Shown here in pieces: positions 1 through 9,193 of a stretch of DNA of 64,000 nucleotides. Made by a program: the position numbers and the translations under genes. How positions within the stretch are numbered: position 1 is the stretch's first letter; each line of letters starts with the position of its first letter. The stretch comes from Oxalobacteraceae bacterium OTU3CAMAD1 (GTDB lineage: Bacteria > Pseudomonadota > Gammaproteobacteria > Burkholderiales > Burkholderiaceae_D): assembly GCA_024123915.1 (NCBI GenBank), contig CP099650.1, forward strand, positions 4,030,001 to 4,094,000, read 5' to 3'. Under the pieces are notes generated by a model. It was not told the DNA's origin and did no database searches. It saw only the letters and a list, made by a program, of their open reading frames with translations.

Positions 1-207
1 CTGGCGGCGGGTGTCGGTCAGCGCCTGTTCGGCCAGCGCGCGGCCGCAGCGCTCGTGCGACAGCCTCGCTTGCAAGCGCGCCTCGATCCGGGCGAACGCG
101 CTGCGTTGCCGTTGCTGTCGCCACAGCAGCAACAGGGCGAGCCAGACCAGCGCGCACACGCCCGCGACGATGAGATCGATCTGGATGGCTTGCGTCGTGT
201 AGTTCAT
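1..207 (-). CDS. N-terminal part of a membrane protein, cut by the window edge
   Basis: An ATG at 207 on the minus strand opens a frame of 69 codons that runs off the window without a stop. The product starts MNYTTQAIQIDLIVAG, has one hydrophobic segment at about residues 11-29, and then a positively charged region rich in Arg, Gln and Glu that looks helical or coiled-coil (RIEARLQARLSHE). This layout is typical of single-span sensor or signalling proteins such as histidine kinases and diguanylate cyclases, but no catalytic domain lies inside the window, so the function is unknown. It is divergent from queE. Confidence 0.6.
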   Translation of the reverse strand, partial: MNYTTQAIQIDLIVAGVCALVWLALLLLWRQQRQRSAFARIEARLQARLSHERCGRALAEQALTDTRRQ

Positions 208-337
208 GGTGGTTCGTCCCCTGTGGTCGGGCGCCGGGCCGGTGCACTTGGTGAGATGCACGAAGCCGGTCGCCACCCTATGAAAATACCGTGGTTGCCG
301 CACGGCAGCATTGTGCAAGGTCAACTTCCGCCGGAAA

Positions 338-366
338 CCGCGAAAAAGTGTCGCGTGGGATATAAT
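338..366 (+). promoter_or_regulatory. Possible promoter of queE
   Basis: A perfect TATAAT lies at 361-366, about 27 bases before the GTG start of queE, so the leader would be about 20 bases. The -35 position (338-343, CCGCGA) is a poor match. No queuosine-type riboswitch fold was apparent in the short leader. Confidence 0.35.
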
Positions 367-392
367 TGAGGGTTGTCCAATCAGGAACTATC

Positions 393-1028
393 GTGACTTA
401 CAGCATCAAAGAGATCTTTTACACACTGCAGGGCGAGGGCGCGCATGCCGGACGCCCGGCGGTTTTCTGCCGTTTCTCCGGCTGCAACCTGTGGACCGGG
501 CGCGAGAGTGACCGCGCCGGCGCCGTGTGCCAGTTCTGCGATACCGATTTCGTCGGCACCGACGGCGAAGGCGGCGGCAAATTCAAGACCCCGGAGGAAC
601 TGGCGGCGGCGATCGACGCGCTGTGGCCGGCCGCCTATCCAGCCAGCAAGTACGTGGTGTTCACCGGCGGCGAGCCGCTGTTGCAACTGGACGCGGCGTT
701 GATCGCCGCCATGCACGCGGTCGGCTTCACGATCGCCATCGAAACCAACGGCACCTTGCCGGTGCCCGACGGCGTCGACTGGATCTGCGTCAGTCCGAAG
801 ATGGGCTCGACACTGGTGGTGACCAAGGGCAGCGAGATCAAGGTCGTCATTCCGCAGACGGGACAGGACCTGGCGGCCTACGAACAGCTCGATTTCGAGA
901 ATTTCTATGTGCAGGCGATGGACGGCCCGCTGGCCGAGTTCAACACCAAACTGGCGATCGAAACCTGCAAGCGCAATCCGAAATGGAAGCTGAGCCTGCA
1001 AACCCATAAACTTTTACAAATACCCTAA
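393..1028 (+). CDS. queE: 7-carboxy-7-deazaguanine synthase QueE
   Basis: This radical-SAM enzyme converts 6-carboxytetrahydropterin to 7-carboxy-7-deazaguanine in queuosine (tRNA wobble base) synthesis in the cytoplasm. The 211-residue product has the QueE N-terminus (IKEIFYTLQGEGAHAG) and the unusual cluster motif C31-X14-C46-X2-C49, the variant known from Burkholderia rather than the usual CX3CX2C. A glycine-rich SAM region (VFTGGEPLLQ) and ETNGT follow. I chose the GTG at 393 because AGGA sits at 383-386 and MTYSIKEIFYT is the normal family start; a TTG at 366 would add nine residues that do not look conserved. queD follows 11 bases downstream, so the two are probably one operon. Confidence 0.95.
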   Translation: MTYSIKEIFYTLQGEGAHAGRPAVFCRFSGCNLWTGRESDRAGAVCQFCDTDFVGTDGEGGGKFKTPEELAAAIDALWPAAYPASKYVVFTGGEPLLQLDAALIAAMHAVGFTIAIETNGTLPVPDGVDWICVSPKMGSTLVVTKGSEIKVVIPQTGQDLAAYEQLDFENFYVQAMDGPLAEFNTKLAIETCKRNPKWKLSLQTHKLLQIP

Positions 1029-1039
1029 GAAAAGATGTC

Positions 1040-1994
<955 letters not shown>

Positions 1995-2112
1995 GACTCC
2001 GGCACGACGTTTCCCCGGCCCGCGTTTCCAGACACCGGCAAAAATGGTATGCTGAAGCCACGATGCGCTGCGCGTCGTCGGCATCGCCGCCAGCCCCCTC
2101 CCGGAGACCGCT

Positions 2113-3060
2113 TTGGCTACCGCAAAAGCAAACGGCATTACGCTCACCTACGAAGCCAGCGGCAACCCGCAGGATACCCCCGTGCTGCTCATCATGGGCC
2201 TGGGCATGCAACTGATCGCCTGGCCGCAGGACCTGGTCGACGGCCTGGTCGAGCAGGGCTATTACGTGATTCGCTACGACAACCGCGATATCGGCCTGTC
2301 CAGCAAATTCGACCATTTCAAAAAGCCCAACCTGATGCTGGCCTACCTGAAGTCGCTGGTGGGCTGGCGGCAGTCGCCCGCGTACACGCTCAACGACATG
2401 GCCAACGACGCGCTCGGCCTGCTCGACGCGCTGGGCATCGCCCGCGCCCACGTGGTGGGCGCCTCGATGGGCGGTATGATCGCGCAGATTTTCGCCGCGC
2501 GCTTCGGCGCCCGCACCCTCAGTCTGACGTCCATCATGTCGAGCAGCGGCCGCCGGGGACTGCCCGGGCCGACGTCGGCCGCGCGCGCGGCGCTGATGCG
2601 CGGTCCCGGCAACGCCAGCGACCGCAAGGAGGTGATCGACCACGCCGTCGGCGTGTTCCGCACCATCGGCAGCCCGTCGTTTCCGACGCCGGAGCGCCAG
2701 CTGCGCGCCAATATCGAGCGTGCGCTCAACCGCAACGTCAATCCGGCCGGAATAGCCCGGCAGATGGTGGCCGTGGTGGCGTCGGGCGACCGCACGCCAC
2801 TGCTGCGCAAGATCGCCTGTCCGGCGCTGGTCATCCACGGCGCGGCCGATCCGCTGGTGCCGGCCGCCTGCGGCGTGGACACGGCCGAGGCCATCCCGGG
2901 CGCCAAGCTGCACGTGATCGAAGGCATGGGCCACGACCTGCCGCCGCAGCTGATCGAGCGCCTGCTCGCCTTGCTCGACAACCATCTGCGCGGTAATATG
3001 ACGCCGGACCTGCCCGCGCTGATCGCGCGCCGCGCCGGCAGTGGCACCCCTCAACAATAG
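2113..3060 (+). CDS. Alpha/beta-fold hydrolase
   Basis: A 315-residue alpha/beta hydrolase. Visible are the oxyanion-hole region (LLIMGLGMQLIAWP), the nucleophile elbow GASMG (Ser118), a probable acid Asp in HGAADPLVP and the catalytic His in EGMGHDLP. It resembles epoxide-hydrolase-like and esterase subfamilies; the substrate cannot be told. The start is a TTG at 2113 with GGAG at 2103-2106. A weak sigma70-like promoter (TTTCCA 2025-2030, 17 bases, TATGCT 2048-2053) lies upstream. No signal peptide, so it is probably cytoplasmic. The next gene begins 27 bases on and may be cotranscribed. Confidence 0.85.
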   Translation: MATAKANGITLTYEASGNPQDTPVLLIMGLGMQLIAWPQDLVDGLVEQGYYVIRYDNRDIGLSSKFDHFKKPNLMLAYLKSLVGWRQSPAYTLNDMANDALGLLDALGIARAHVVGASMGGMIAQIFAARFGARTLSLTSIMSSSGRRGLPGPTSAARAALMRGPGNASDRKEVIDHAVGVFRTIGSPSFPTPERQLRANIERALNRNVNPAGIARQMVAVVASGDRTPLLRKIACPALVIHGAADPLVPAACGVDTAEAIPGAKLHVIEGMGHDLPPQLIERLLALLDNHLRGNMTPDLPALIARRAGSGTPQQ

Positions 3061-3087
3061 CGCTTCACAATCGAGCATCGAACCAAT

Positions 3088-4008
3088 TTGAACACCAACA
3101 AAATCGGCATCGCCATTGTCGCGCCGGGTGGCGCCGCGCCCAACGCCGCCGCGCTGCAGGCCGGCATCGCCCGGCTGGAACGGCAGGGCTTCCTGGTCCA
3201 CAATTATTATGACGACGACAAGCGGCACCTGCGCTTCGGCGGCACCGACGCCGCCCGCCTGGCCCAGCTCGACGCCGCCGCCGCCGATCCCGACGTGCGG
3301 ATCGTCATCGCCCTGCGCGGCTCGTACGGCATGACCCGGCTGTTACCGATGATTGATTTCGCCGCGATGGCCGACAGCGGCAAGCTGTTTGTCGGCTATA
3401 GCGACTTTACCGCCTTCCAGATGCCGCTGATGAAACAGACCGGGCGCATCAGCTTCGCCGGACCGATGATGTGCGACGACTTCGTCCGCGAGGAAGCGGA
3501 AGCCTATACGATGGCGCAGTTCTGGGATTGCCTGCGCGGTCCGGAGCACGGCGTGCGCGGCGAGGTGGCCGACGGCCGCGCCGACAACCCTGTAGTCGAC
3601 GTCGGCGGCAGGCTATGGGGCGGCAACCTGGCGATGATGGTCAGCCTGCTCGGGACGCCGTATTTCCACGCGCTGGACGACGGCATCGTGTTCATCGAAG
3701 ACATCGCCGAGCATCCCTACCGGATCGAGCGCATGGTGTTGCAATTGCTGTACGCGGGCGCGCTGGACGGCCAGCGGGCGCTGGTGCTGGGCGATTTTTC
3801 CGGCTATAAACTGGGCGCGCTGGAGAACGGCTACGACTTCGAGACCATGCTGGCCTATTTGCGCGAGCGTTTGCCGATGCCGGTGTTGACCGGCTTGCCG
3901 TTCGGCCACATCAAGCGGCGCGCCACCTTGCCTTATGGCGGGATGGCGCGGCTGGTGTCGGACGCGCGCGGCTTCGACCTGACCATCCGCGACTATCCCA
4001 CCTTATAA
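3088..4008 (+). CDS. ldcA: Cytoplasmic LD-carboxypeptidase (peptidase S66, LdcA-like)
   Basis: LdcA removes the terminal D-Ala from murein tetrapeptides during peptidoglycan recycling. The 306-residue protein matches the S66 family: VAPGG near the N-terminus, ALRGSYGMTRLLP, the nucleophile elbow GYSD (Ser105), the catalytic Glu in FIEDIAEHPYRIERM and the His in LPFGHIKRRATLP. There is no signal peptide, which fits the usual cytoplasmic recycling enzyme. The start is a TTG at 3088. A second S66 protein with an export signal is encoded at 31664-32725, so this genome has at least two with different locations. Confidence 0.9.
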   Translation: MNTNKIGIAIVAPGGAAPNAAALQAGIARLERQGFLVHNYYDDDKRHLRFGGTDAARLAQLDAAAADPDVRIVIALRGSYGMTRLLPMIDFAAMADSGKLFVGYSDFTAFQMPLMKQTGRISFAGPMMCDDFVREEAEAYTMAQFWDCLRGPEHGVRGEVADGRADNPVVDVGGRLWGGNLAMMVSLLGTPYFHALDDGIVFIEDIAEHPYRIERMVLQLLYAGALDGQRALVLGDFSGYKLGALENGYDFETMLAYLRERLPMPVLTGLPFGHIKRRATLPYGGMARLVSDARGFDLTIRDYPTL

Positions 4009-4011
4009 GGC

Positions 4012-4527
4012 CTACTGCACCCGGCGCACGCGCGGGGGCTGCTTGGCGCCGTCGACTTCGAAGAAGACGGTGCCGATGGCGTTGCGGGTCAGGACCACTT
4101 TCGGATTGGTGCGTTCGATGAACCACTCGGAGCTGCCGTCCACCACCCGCCATACCTGGCCGTTGGCCAGTTTGAACTGGGTGGTGGGACCCCAGCCCTC
4201 GATCTTGCCGACCACTGTGCTTTCGATGGACTTCAAGTCGGCGGTTCTGTCCTTGGCGATGGTGTCGAGTCCGAAGCCGGCCTCGGTGTTGGCCGCAGGG
4301 GCGGCCTGTGCGGGTTGGGCCGCGCGCGCGACCGGTGCGGCCTGCGTAGCGGCGGGCGCTGCGGCAGGCGCGGCGGCGCCGACCTTGCCGGCGGCCGGCG
4401 CCACCGGGATCGCGTCGTAGCATGCCACGCGGCCGGCCACGTCGGCGATGGTGCGGCATTGGAGCAGGGCGCGGTCGTCGGCCAGCGCGGAACCGGACAT
4501 TGCCAGCAATACAAGCAAAGCTTTCAT
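4012..4527 (-). CDS. Small secreted protein with a Cys pair
   Basis: A 171-residue protein with a clear signal peptide (MKALLVLLAMSGSALADD, cleavage after ALA), so periplasmic or secreted. After it comes CRTIADVAGRVACYDAI, a Cys-X11-Cys-Tyr-Asp arrangement seen in several small periplasmic proteins, including type VI secretion accessory proteins. A long Ala/Pro-rich linker follows (about residues 43-85). The C-terminal part (WGPTTQFKLANGQVWRVVDG) looks like a small beta domain. It converges with ldcA, with three bases between stop codons. I do not know its function. Confidence 0.7.
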   Translation of the reverse strand: MKALLVLLAMSGSALADDRALLQCRTIADVAGRVACYDAIPVAPAAGKVGAAAPAAAPAATQAAPVARAAQPAQAAPAANTEAGFGLDTIAKDRTADLKSIESTVVGKIEGWGPTTQFKLANGQVWRVVDGSSEWFIERTNPKVVLTRNAIGTVFFEVDGAKQPPRVRRVQ

Positions 4528-4574
4528 CGAATACCTTCCAGATTGTGATCCCTGATTATATAGATAACGAGCGG

Positions 4575-4609
4575 AAAAAAAATAGCCCGGACGCGTGAGC
4601 GGCCGGGCT
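4575..4609 (-). terminator. Rho-independent terminator of the large TonB receptor
   Basis: Read on the minus strand, AGCCCGG (4609-4603) pairs with CCGGGCT (4590-4584) across a 12-base loop and is followed by a run of eight U. It lies just after the stop codon of the receptor gene and before the next minus-strand gene, separating the two transcripts. Confidence 0.8.
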
Positions 4610-4658
4610 GTCGAAGAGAGGAGGGAGACCGCCTCCTCTTGGTGCTGGGTGGCTGACG

Positions 4659-7600
4659 TTAGTTCCTGAAGTTCATGCCGACCATGATGCGGCGGCCGGC
4701 GTAGGACGTGTCGAGCAGGTTGGGCGTGCCGTCGGCGAACGCCGCGTACTGGGCCTGGCTGTTGGTGGTCGAGCTCAGGTTCAGGTTGCGGCCCTCGGCG
4801 AAGATCTCCATGTTCTTGTTGATGCGGTAGGCGATCTTGGCGTCGACATAACGGGTGGCGTTCTTGAAGTTCGGCGAGCCCGGGTTGTATGGCGTGATGG
4901 TGGTGCGTCCGCCGGCCGCGTTAGGGTAGTTGTTGACCCCCGTGGCGCCACAGGCGGCGATGCAGCTGAACTTCTGGCCGACCGCCTGCAGCGACAAGCG
5001 CATCGACAGCGCGCCGTCGTCGTACCACAAGGAGGCGTTGTAGGTGTACTTCGATTCGCCGACCGGCGGCAGGGCCTCGCCGGTGAGCAGGTCGACGACG
5101 CGCTGGTCGGTGTTCTTCGAGCGTAGCTTGGTGTAGTTGAGGTCGATCCCGGTGTAGCGCAGCATCCACGGCAGGAACGTGAAGGCGGTCTTGCTGCCGT
5201 ATTCCAGACCGGTGCGGGTGATGTTGGCGCCGTTCTCGTAGGTGCGGTAGTCGAATCCGAGGCCGTCGAGCGAGCGGCCGGTCTGCGGATCGACCAGCCC
5301 GGAGCCGTCGAACAGGCTCACGGCGCTCTTGCCGACGACGGTGCTGCCGCCAACCTTGCCCACCTGCCGGAACGCGCCCACCGAGAACGAGGAGTCGTCG
5401 TTCGGATACCATTCCAGCGCCAGGTTCTGGTTCTGGTTGGTTTGCGCCTTGAGCGCCGGATTGCCGATGGTGCCCGAGCAGCTCTGTTCCTCGTCGTCGC
5501 GGCGCCGTTCGTCGTAGGTGCAGGTGCCGGCCGGGATCAGCGCGTTGACCGGCGGGCGGGCGACCTGCTTGGCGCGGTTGTAGCGCAACACCACCTCGTT
5601 GGGCACCATCCACAGCGACAGGTTCAGGATCGGCAGGTAGTCGGTGGTGTTGGCGTCGAGCGCGGTCAGCTTGCTGGCCGTGGCGCTGATGGTGCCGCCG
5701 GCGGCGGTCGGGTTGAGCGGATCGTAGGCGGCCGTCTTGACGATGGAGGTGAAGCTCATCACCCCGGTGGCATGGACCTTGGTGCGCACCACGCGGTAGC
5801 CGAAGTTGCCGTCCAATTCCATGCCGAACGGCAGGCGCCGGTTGGTGAACGGGATTTCGTCCAAGCCGAAATCGGTCATCAGGTAAGCGGCCGTGGTGCG
5901 CTCCTTGAAGGTGCTGACCGGCTGCCGGTAGACCTTGCCGTCGTTGGCCGTGCATTCCTTGACGCAGTCGAAGTTGACGTTGGGCGAGTTGACCAGGCTG
6001 AACACTTTTTCGACGTCGATCTGGTTCCAGCCGTCGATCAGGCCGGCCGGACGGTCCGGCATGCCGTTGAAGAACGGCGTGTTCCGCTGCGCCATCGATT
6101 GCGCGATGATGTCCTGGAACTGCTGCTGCGACATGAAGGTGTTGCCGGAGCGGGCCGAGGCCGGATCGGTGTTGGGGACGTAGCCGGTCGCGCAGGGCTT
6201 GCCGCCCGGTCCGAGCGAGCCGGGGGTGTCGGTGCAGCCGGAAAAGAAGCTGCGCACGTTGGCGCTCGGCAGGATCACCGCCGGCACGTAGCCGGGCTTG
6301 CCGAACTCGCCGACGGCCGTTTGCACGGTCGAGCCGCCGCCGCCCCAGCTGCTGCCGGAGGTCTGGCGGAAGTTGAAGCCGCTCTTGACGCGCTTGAAGA
6401 ACGGCACTTTTTCGCTCAACGCGTAGCTGAAGTCGGCCTTGGCGGTGCGCTCCTCGGTCTCGGCCATCTTCGGCGAGAAGCTGATTTGCGGCGCCTGCGT
6501 GCTCAGCGGCTGCTGGTCGATGGTGTAGGCCGGCACGGCCGGGCCCTTCGGACCGGCCTCGACCGCCTTGGTGTCGACGCCGGCCGGGCGCACCTGCGCG
6601 TAGATGGTCGGGTCGGCTTGGTTAAAGCTGCTGCCGGCGGGCTGTTCGTAAGTCCACAGGCCGTTGGACAGCACCCGCATCGTGGTCGGGCCGTAGTTGT
6701 AGCTCCAGTTGGTGCGCTTGTCGCCGCGCTGCCACTTGGAGCGGGCGTCGCCGACGAAGAACTCGGCCGCGAAGCCGCCGTTCTTGTACACGCCGCCGGT
6801 CTGGAAGTAGCGGTCGGTGGTCTTCATGACGTTGTGGATCTGGTCGGTGTTGACGTTGGCGTCGCTGATTGTGTACTGCGTCACGTGGTGGTTGGCGTCC
6901 ACCAGCACCGAGCGCGGGTCGACGTTGGCGACGATGCCGGTGGCCGGATACAGGTTGGCGCGGTAGCTGGCGCCGTCGTACAGGTAGTAACCGGAACCGG
7001 GCACGGCGCTGCGCACGCCGGCCGACGTGTCGGTAAAGGTCGGTCCCTGGTAGGTCGGGCTGTAGGCGGTCGCCGCATTGGTGTTCAGGCCGCCCAGGCC
7101 GTAGGTCTGGTTGTTGTCGTCCACTTCCCGGCGGGCGTAGTTGACCTTGCCGTAGACGGTCAGCTGGTTGTTGACCTTGAAGTCGAAGCGCAGGTCGACG
7201 TTGCCGCGCTTTTCCTCCTGGCGCTTTTCGATGAAGCGCACCAGCGACGGCGTGTAGTCGTTCCACTGGTTCAGGCAACTGAGCAGTTCGTTGCCACGGG
7301 CGTTGATGGCGGCGTTGCGGGCGGTGTTGCCGTTGACGGCGTTGGCCTGCGCCGTGGTCAGCGCCGGGAAGGCCGCGTAGCACGCCGCCTTGGTCTGGGC
7401 CGCCGCCGATTTGGTCAGGATGTCGGCCGGCGAGGCGTGGTCGAAGAAGCCGCCGGCCGTCAGCGGCGAGCGCAACGTCGGCGCGGTGCTGGCCGGGTCG
7501 TTCGGCGACAAGGTGCCTGGCTGGTAGGTGAAGGTCTTGTTGGGCGAGTTGTCGAAGTCGACGTTGCGCGAATAACCGGCGTTGCGGGTGGTGGCGATCT

Positions 7601-8369
7601 CGGACGAGTGCGATTCGTTGACGGCGCGCGAGGTCGACGCGTTGAGCATGACGCCGAAGCGGTTGTCGAAGAATTTGCGGGTCAGGATCAGGTTGGTGTC
7701 GGGCGACCATTCCTTGTTGAGCGAGCCTTGCGAACCGGCCAGGCGCAGCGAATAGAACGGGTCCTTGAAGTCCAGGCTGGTGCGGGTCTTGATGATGATG
7801 CCGCCGCCCAGCGAGCCTTCGGTCATGTCGGCGGTGGCGCCCTTGACGACGTCGACGCTTTTGATCAGGTCTGCCGACAGCGAGCGGAACTCGACGCCGC
7901 GTCCGCTGCCGCCGCCATTCATGTCGGTGCCGCCGGCCGATTGCACGCCCTGGCCGTCGATCTCGACGCGGGTGAGGTCCGCGCTGTTGCCTCGGATGGC
8001 GACGCTGACGCCCTCGCCGAAGTCGCCGCGGTCGAGGGCGACGCCGGAGATGCGCGAGATGGCCTCGCCGATGTTGCGGTCGGGGAAGGAGCCGACGTCG
8101 TCGGCGACGATCGAGTCCATCGCGGTGGCGGCGTTCTTCTTGCGTTCGATGCCCGATTGCTGGGCGGCGCGCTGGCCCTGGACGACGACGGTTTTGATTT
8201 CCGTGGCGCCCGGCGCGGGTGCGGGTGTTTGCGCCGCCGGTGCGTCCGGCTTGGCGTCCTGGGCGGCGGCGTGGCCGGCGACGAGCGAGGCCAGCGCGAT
8301 CGAGACCGCGTAAGCGATCGGCTTGAGGCTCAGTGGTTTGGCGAGCGCGCCTTGGGTGTGTCCGTGCAT
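4659..8369 (-). CDS. Large TonB-dependent outer membrane receptor
   Basis: A 1236-residue TonB-dependent receptor of the Xanthomonas/Caulobacter type (TIGR01782-like). The signal peptide is followed by a Pro/Ala-rich stretch (TPAPAPGATEI), then a TonB-box-like region (TVVVQGQRA) and a plug domain with VGSFPDRNIGEAISRISGVALDR and VAIRGNSADLTRVEIDGQGV, and finally a long beta-barrel ending IMVGMNFRN. I chose the ATG at 8369 because AGGGAG lies just upstream and the signal peptide begins at once; the open frame extends 43 codons further. Receptors of this class often import carbohydrates or complex nutrients, but no obvious substrate genes adjoin it, so the ligand is unknown. Confidence 0.9.
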   Translation of the reverse strand: MHGHTQGALAKPLSLKPIAYAVSIALASLVAGHAAAQDAKPDAPAAQTPAPAPGATEIKTVVVQGQRAAQQSGIERKKNAATAMDSIVADDVGSFPDRNIGEAISRISGVALDRGDFGEGVSVAIRGNSADLTRVEIDGQGVQSAGGTDMNGGGSGRGVEFRSLSADLIKSVDVVKGATADMTEGSLGGGIIIKTRTSLDFKDPFYSLRLAGSQGSLNKEWSPDTNLILTRKFFDNRFGVMLNASTSRAVNESHSSEIATTRNAGYSRNVDFDNSPNKTFTYQPGTLSPNDPASTAPTLRSPLTAGGFFDHASPADILTKSAAAQTKAACYAAFPALTTAQANAVNGNTARNAAINARGNELLSCLNQWNDYTPSLVRFIEKRQEEKRGNVDLRFDFKVNNQLTVYGKVNYARREVDDNNQTYGLGGLNTNAATAYSPTYQGPTFTDTSAGVRSAVPGSGYYLYDGASYRANLYPATGIVANVDPRSVLVDANHHVTQYTISDANVNTDQIHNVMKTTDRYFQTGGVYKNGGFAAEFFVGDARSKWQRGDKRTNWSYNYGPTTMRVLSNGLWTYEQPAGSSFNQADPTIYAQVRPAGVDTKAVEAGPKGPAVPAYTIDQQPLSTQAPQISFSPKMAETEERTAKADFSYALSEKVPFFKRVKSGFNFRQTSGSSWGGGGSTVQTAVGEFGKPGYVPAVILPSANVRSFFSGCTDTPGSLGPGGKPCATGYVPNTDPASARSGNTFMSQQQFQDIIAQSMAQRNTPFFNGMPDRPAGLIDGWNQIDVEKVFSLVNSPNVNFDCVKECTANDGKVYRQPVSTFKERTTAAYLMTDFGLDEIPFTNRRLPFGMELDGNFGYRVVRTKVHATGVMSFTSIVKTAAYDPLNPTAAGGTISATASKLTALDANTTDYLPILNLSLWMVPNEVVLRYNRAKQVARPPVNALIPAGTCTYDERRRDDEEQSCSGTIGNPALKAQTNQNQNLALEWYPNDDSSFSVGAFRQVGKVGGSTVVGKSAVSLFDGSGLVDPQTGRSLDGLGFDYRTYENGANITRTGLEYGSKTAFTFLPWMLRYTGIDLNYTKLRSKNTDQRVVDLLTGEALPPVGESKYTYNASLWYDDGALSMRLSLQAVGQKFSCIAACGATGVNNYPNAAGGRTTITPYNPGSPNFKNATRYVDAKIAYRINKNMEIFAEGRNLNLSSTTNSQAQYAAFADGTPNLLDTSYAGRRIMVGMNFRN

Positions 8370-8748
8370 GCTGTCTTCTCTCCCTGACTGGCCTTTGCGG
8401 CCATTTTTTAACGCCGGTGGTATCCGCCCGGCTGATATATTAGTGATTAGTCTAGTGTTGAAAACAGGCGCGCGGATTGTTAAATGGAAAAGAATCACCC
8501 GCTTGAGCGGGATATTGATTTGGGCGCAAAACCGCCGTTTGCGGGCGGATTTGGATATCGGCCAGGTCGTTGGCCGCTGGCGGAGCTTGGCGGATTACGC
8601 GCTGCGCGCTAATCCGCCCTACGTGGTTCAGATGGGATTGGGGAATGCTGGCTTGCGGCCACGCGAGCCGATCCCTCGCGGAGACACGTAGGTCGGATTA
8701 GGCGGAACGCCGTAATCCGACATGTGTGAGCGGCCGTTAGCGCTGGAC
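8370..8748. other. Intergenic leader of the TonB receptor plus a repeat
   Basis: These 379 bases hold no convincing gene. The half nearest the receptor should contain its promoter and leader; it has two short hairpins (CCGCC/GGCGG near 8531-8555 and CCCGCTTGAGCGGG at 8501-8514), but no clear consensus promoter. The other half carries copy A of the dispersed palindromic repeat. Confidence 0.6.
8587..8725. repeat. Dispersed palindromic repeat, copy A (diverged, inverted layout)
   Basis: Two units related to the core ACGTAGGGCGGATTAG...CTAATCCGCC lie at 8587-8625 (reverse) and 8685-8725 (forward), about 60 bases apart. Compared with copies B, C and E the units face the opposite way: the ACGT ends point inward. 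The second unit has drifted (GGTCGGATT, ATCCGACATG). Confidence 0.75.
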
Positions 8749-9045
8749 TTATTTCGCCGGCGGGACCGGCGCGGGCTGAGTGTAGACCACCACCGACTGC
8801 GGCGGCATGGGAGCGGCCTTGGGCGTGGCGTTGTTGAGAACGAAGGTAGTCACCGTCAGCGCAGTGCCACCGAGGACGATCGCGGTGCCGACCACCCATT
8901 TGATCATGTCGGCGAAGCCCCTGTGCATCGCCACCTGCAGGGCGCCCATCTTGTCGGCCAACTCCGTCTGGCGCGCCTCGATCCGCGCCAGGCGTTCCTT
9001 GGCGTCGGTTGCGAACTCTTCCAGTTTGGCGATGCGCGCTTCCAT
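8749..9045 (-). CDS. Small coiled-coil membrane protein
   Basis: A 98-residue protein. Residues 1-42 are a heptad-like charged helix (MEARIAKLEEFATDAKERLA), residues about 48-70 form one transmembrane segment (WVVGTAIVLGGTALTVTTFV), and the tail is Pro-rich (PKAAPMPPQSVVVYTQPAPV). The layout is like XhlA/DUF1640-type small coiled-coil membrane proteins. AGGAG lies just before the ATG at 9045. There are no phage genes around it. Function unknown. Confidence 0.75.
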   Translation of the reverse strand: MEARIAKLEEFATDAKERLARIEARQTELADKMGALQVAMHRGFADMIKWVVGTAIVLGGTALTVTTFVLNNATPKAAPMPPQSVVVYTQPAPVPPAK

Positions 9046-9136
9046 GTTGCTCCTTTCCAGGGCCGGTCACCCTGAACTTAACAAAATTGTACGCCATGTT
9101 TTAGCCCCTGTCCCCGGTGCCGCGCGGTGGGTGCTG

Positions 9137-9142
9137 TATAAT
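9137..9142 (+). promoter_or_regulatory. Possible -10 element for ybiT
   Basis: A perfect TATAAT at 9137-9142 lies 51 bases before the ybiT start. The -35 position (CCGGTG, 9114-9119) is weak. Confidence 0.4.
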
Positions 9143-9193
9143 CTCGCATTTCCGCCTAACGGCATGATTTAATTAAGAAAAGCCCAATTCAGA

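Noticed and set aside
5442..8387. An open frame of about 980 codons on the plus strand opposite the large TonB receptor
   Set aside because: It is a product of high GC at third codon positions; composition is Arg/Gly/Val/Asp-rich with no family motifs, while the opposite strand is a clear receptor.
8378..8398. TGGCC-TTTGC-GGCCA followed by TTTTTT as a plus-strand terminator
   Set aside because: No plus-strand gene precedes it; the stem is only five pairs and lies in the leader of the minus-strand receptor.
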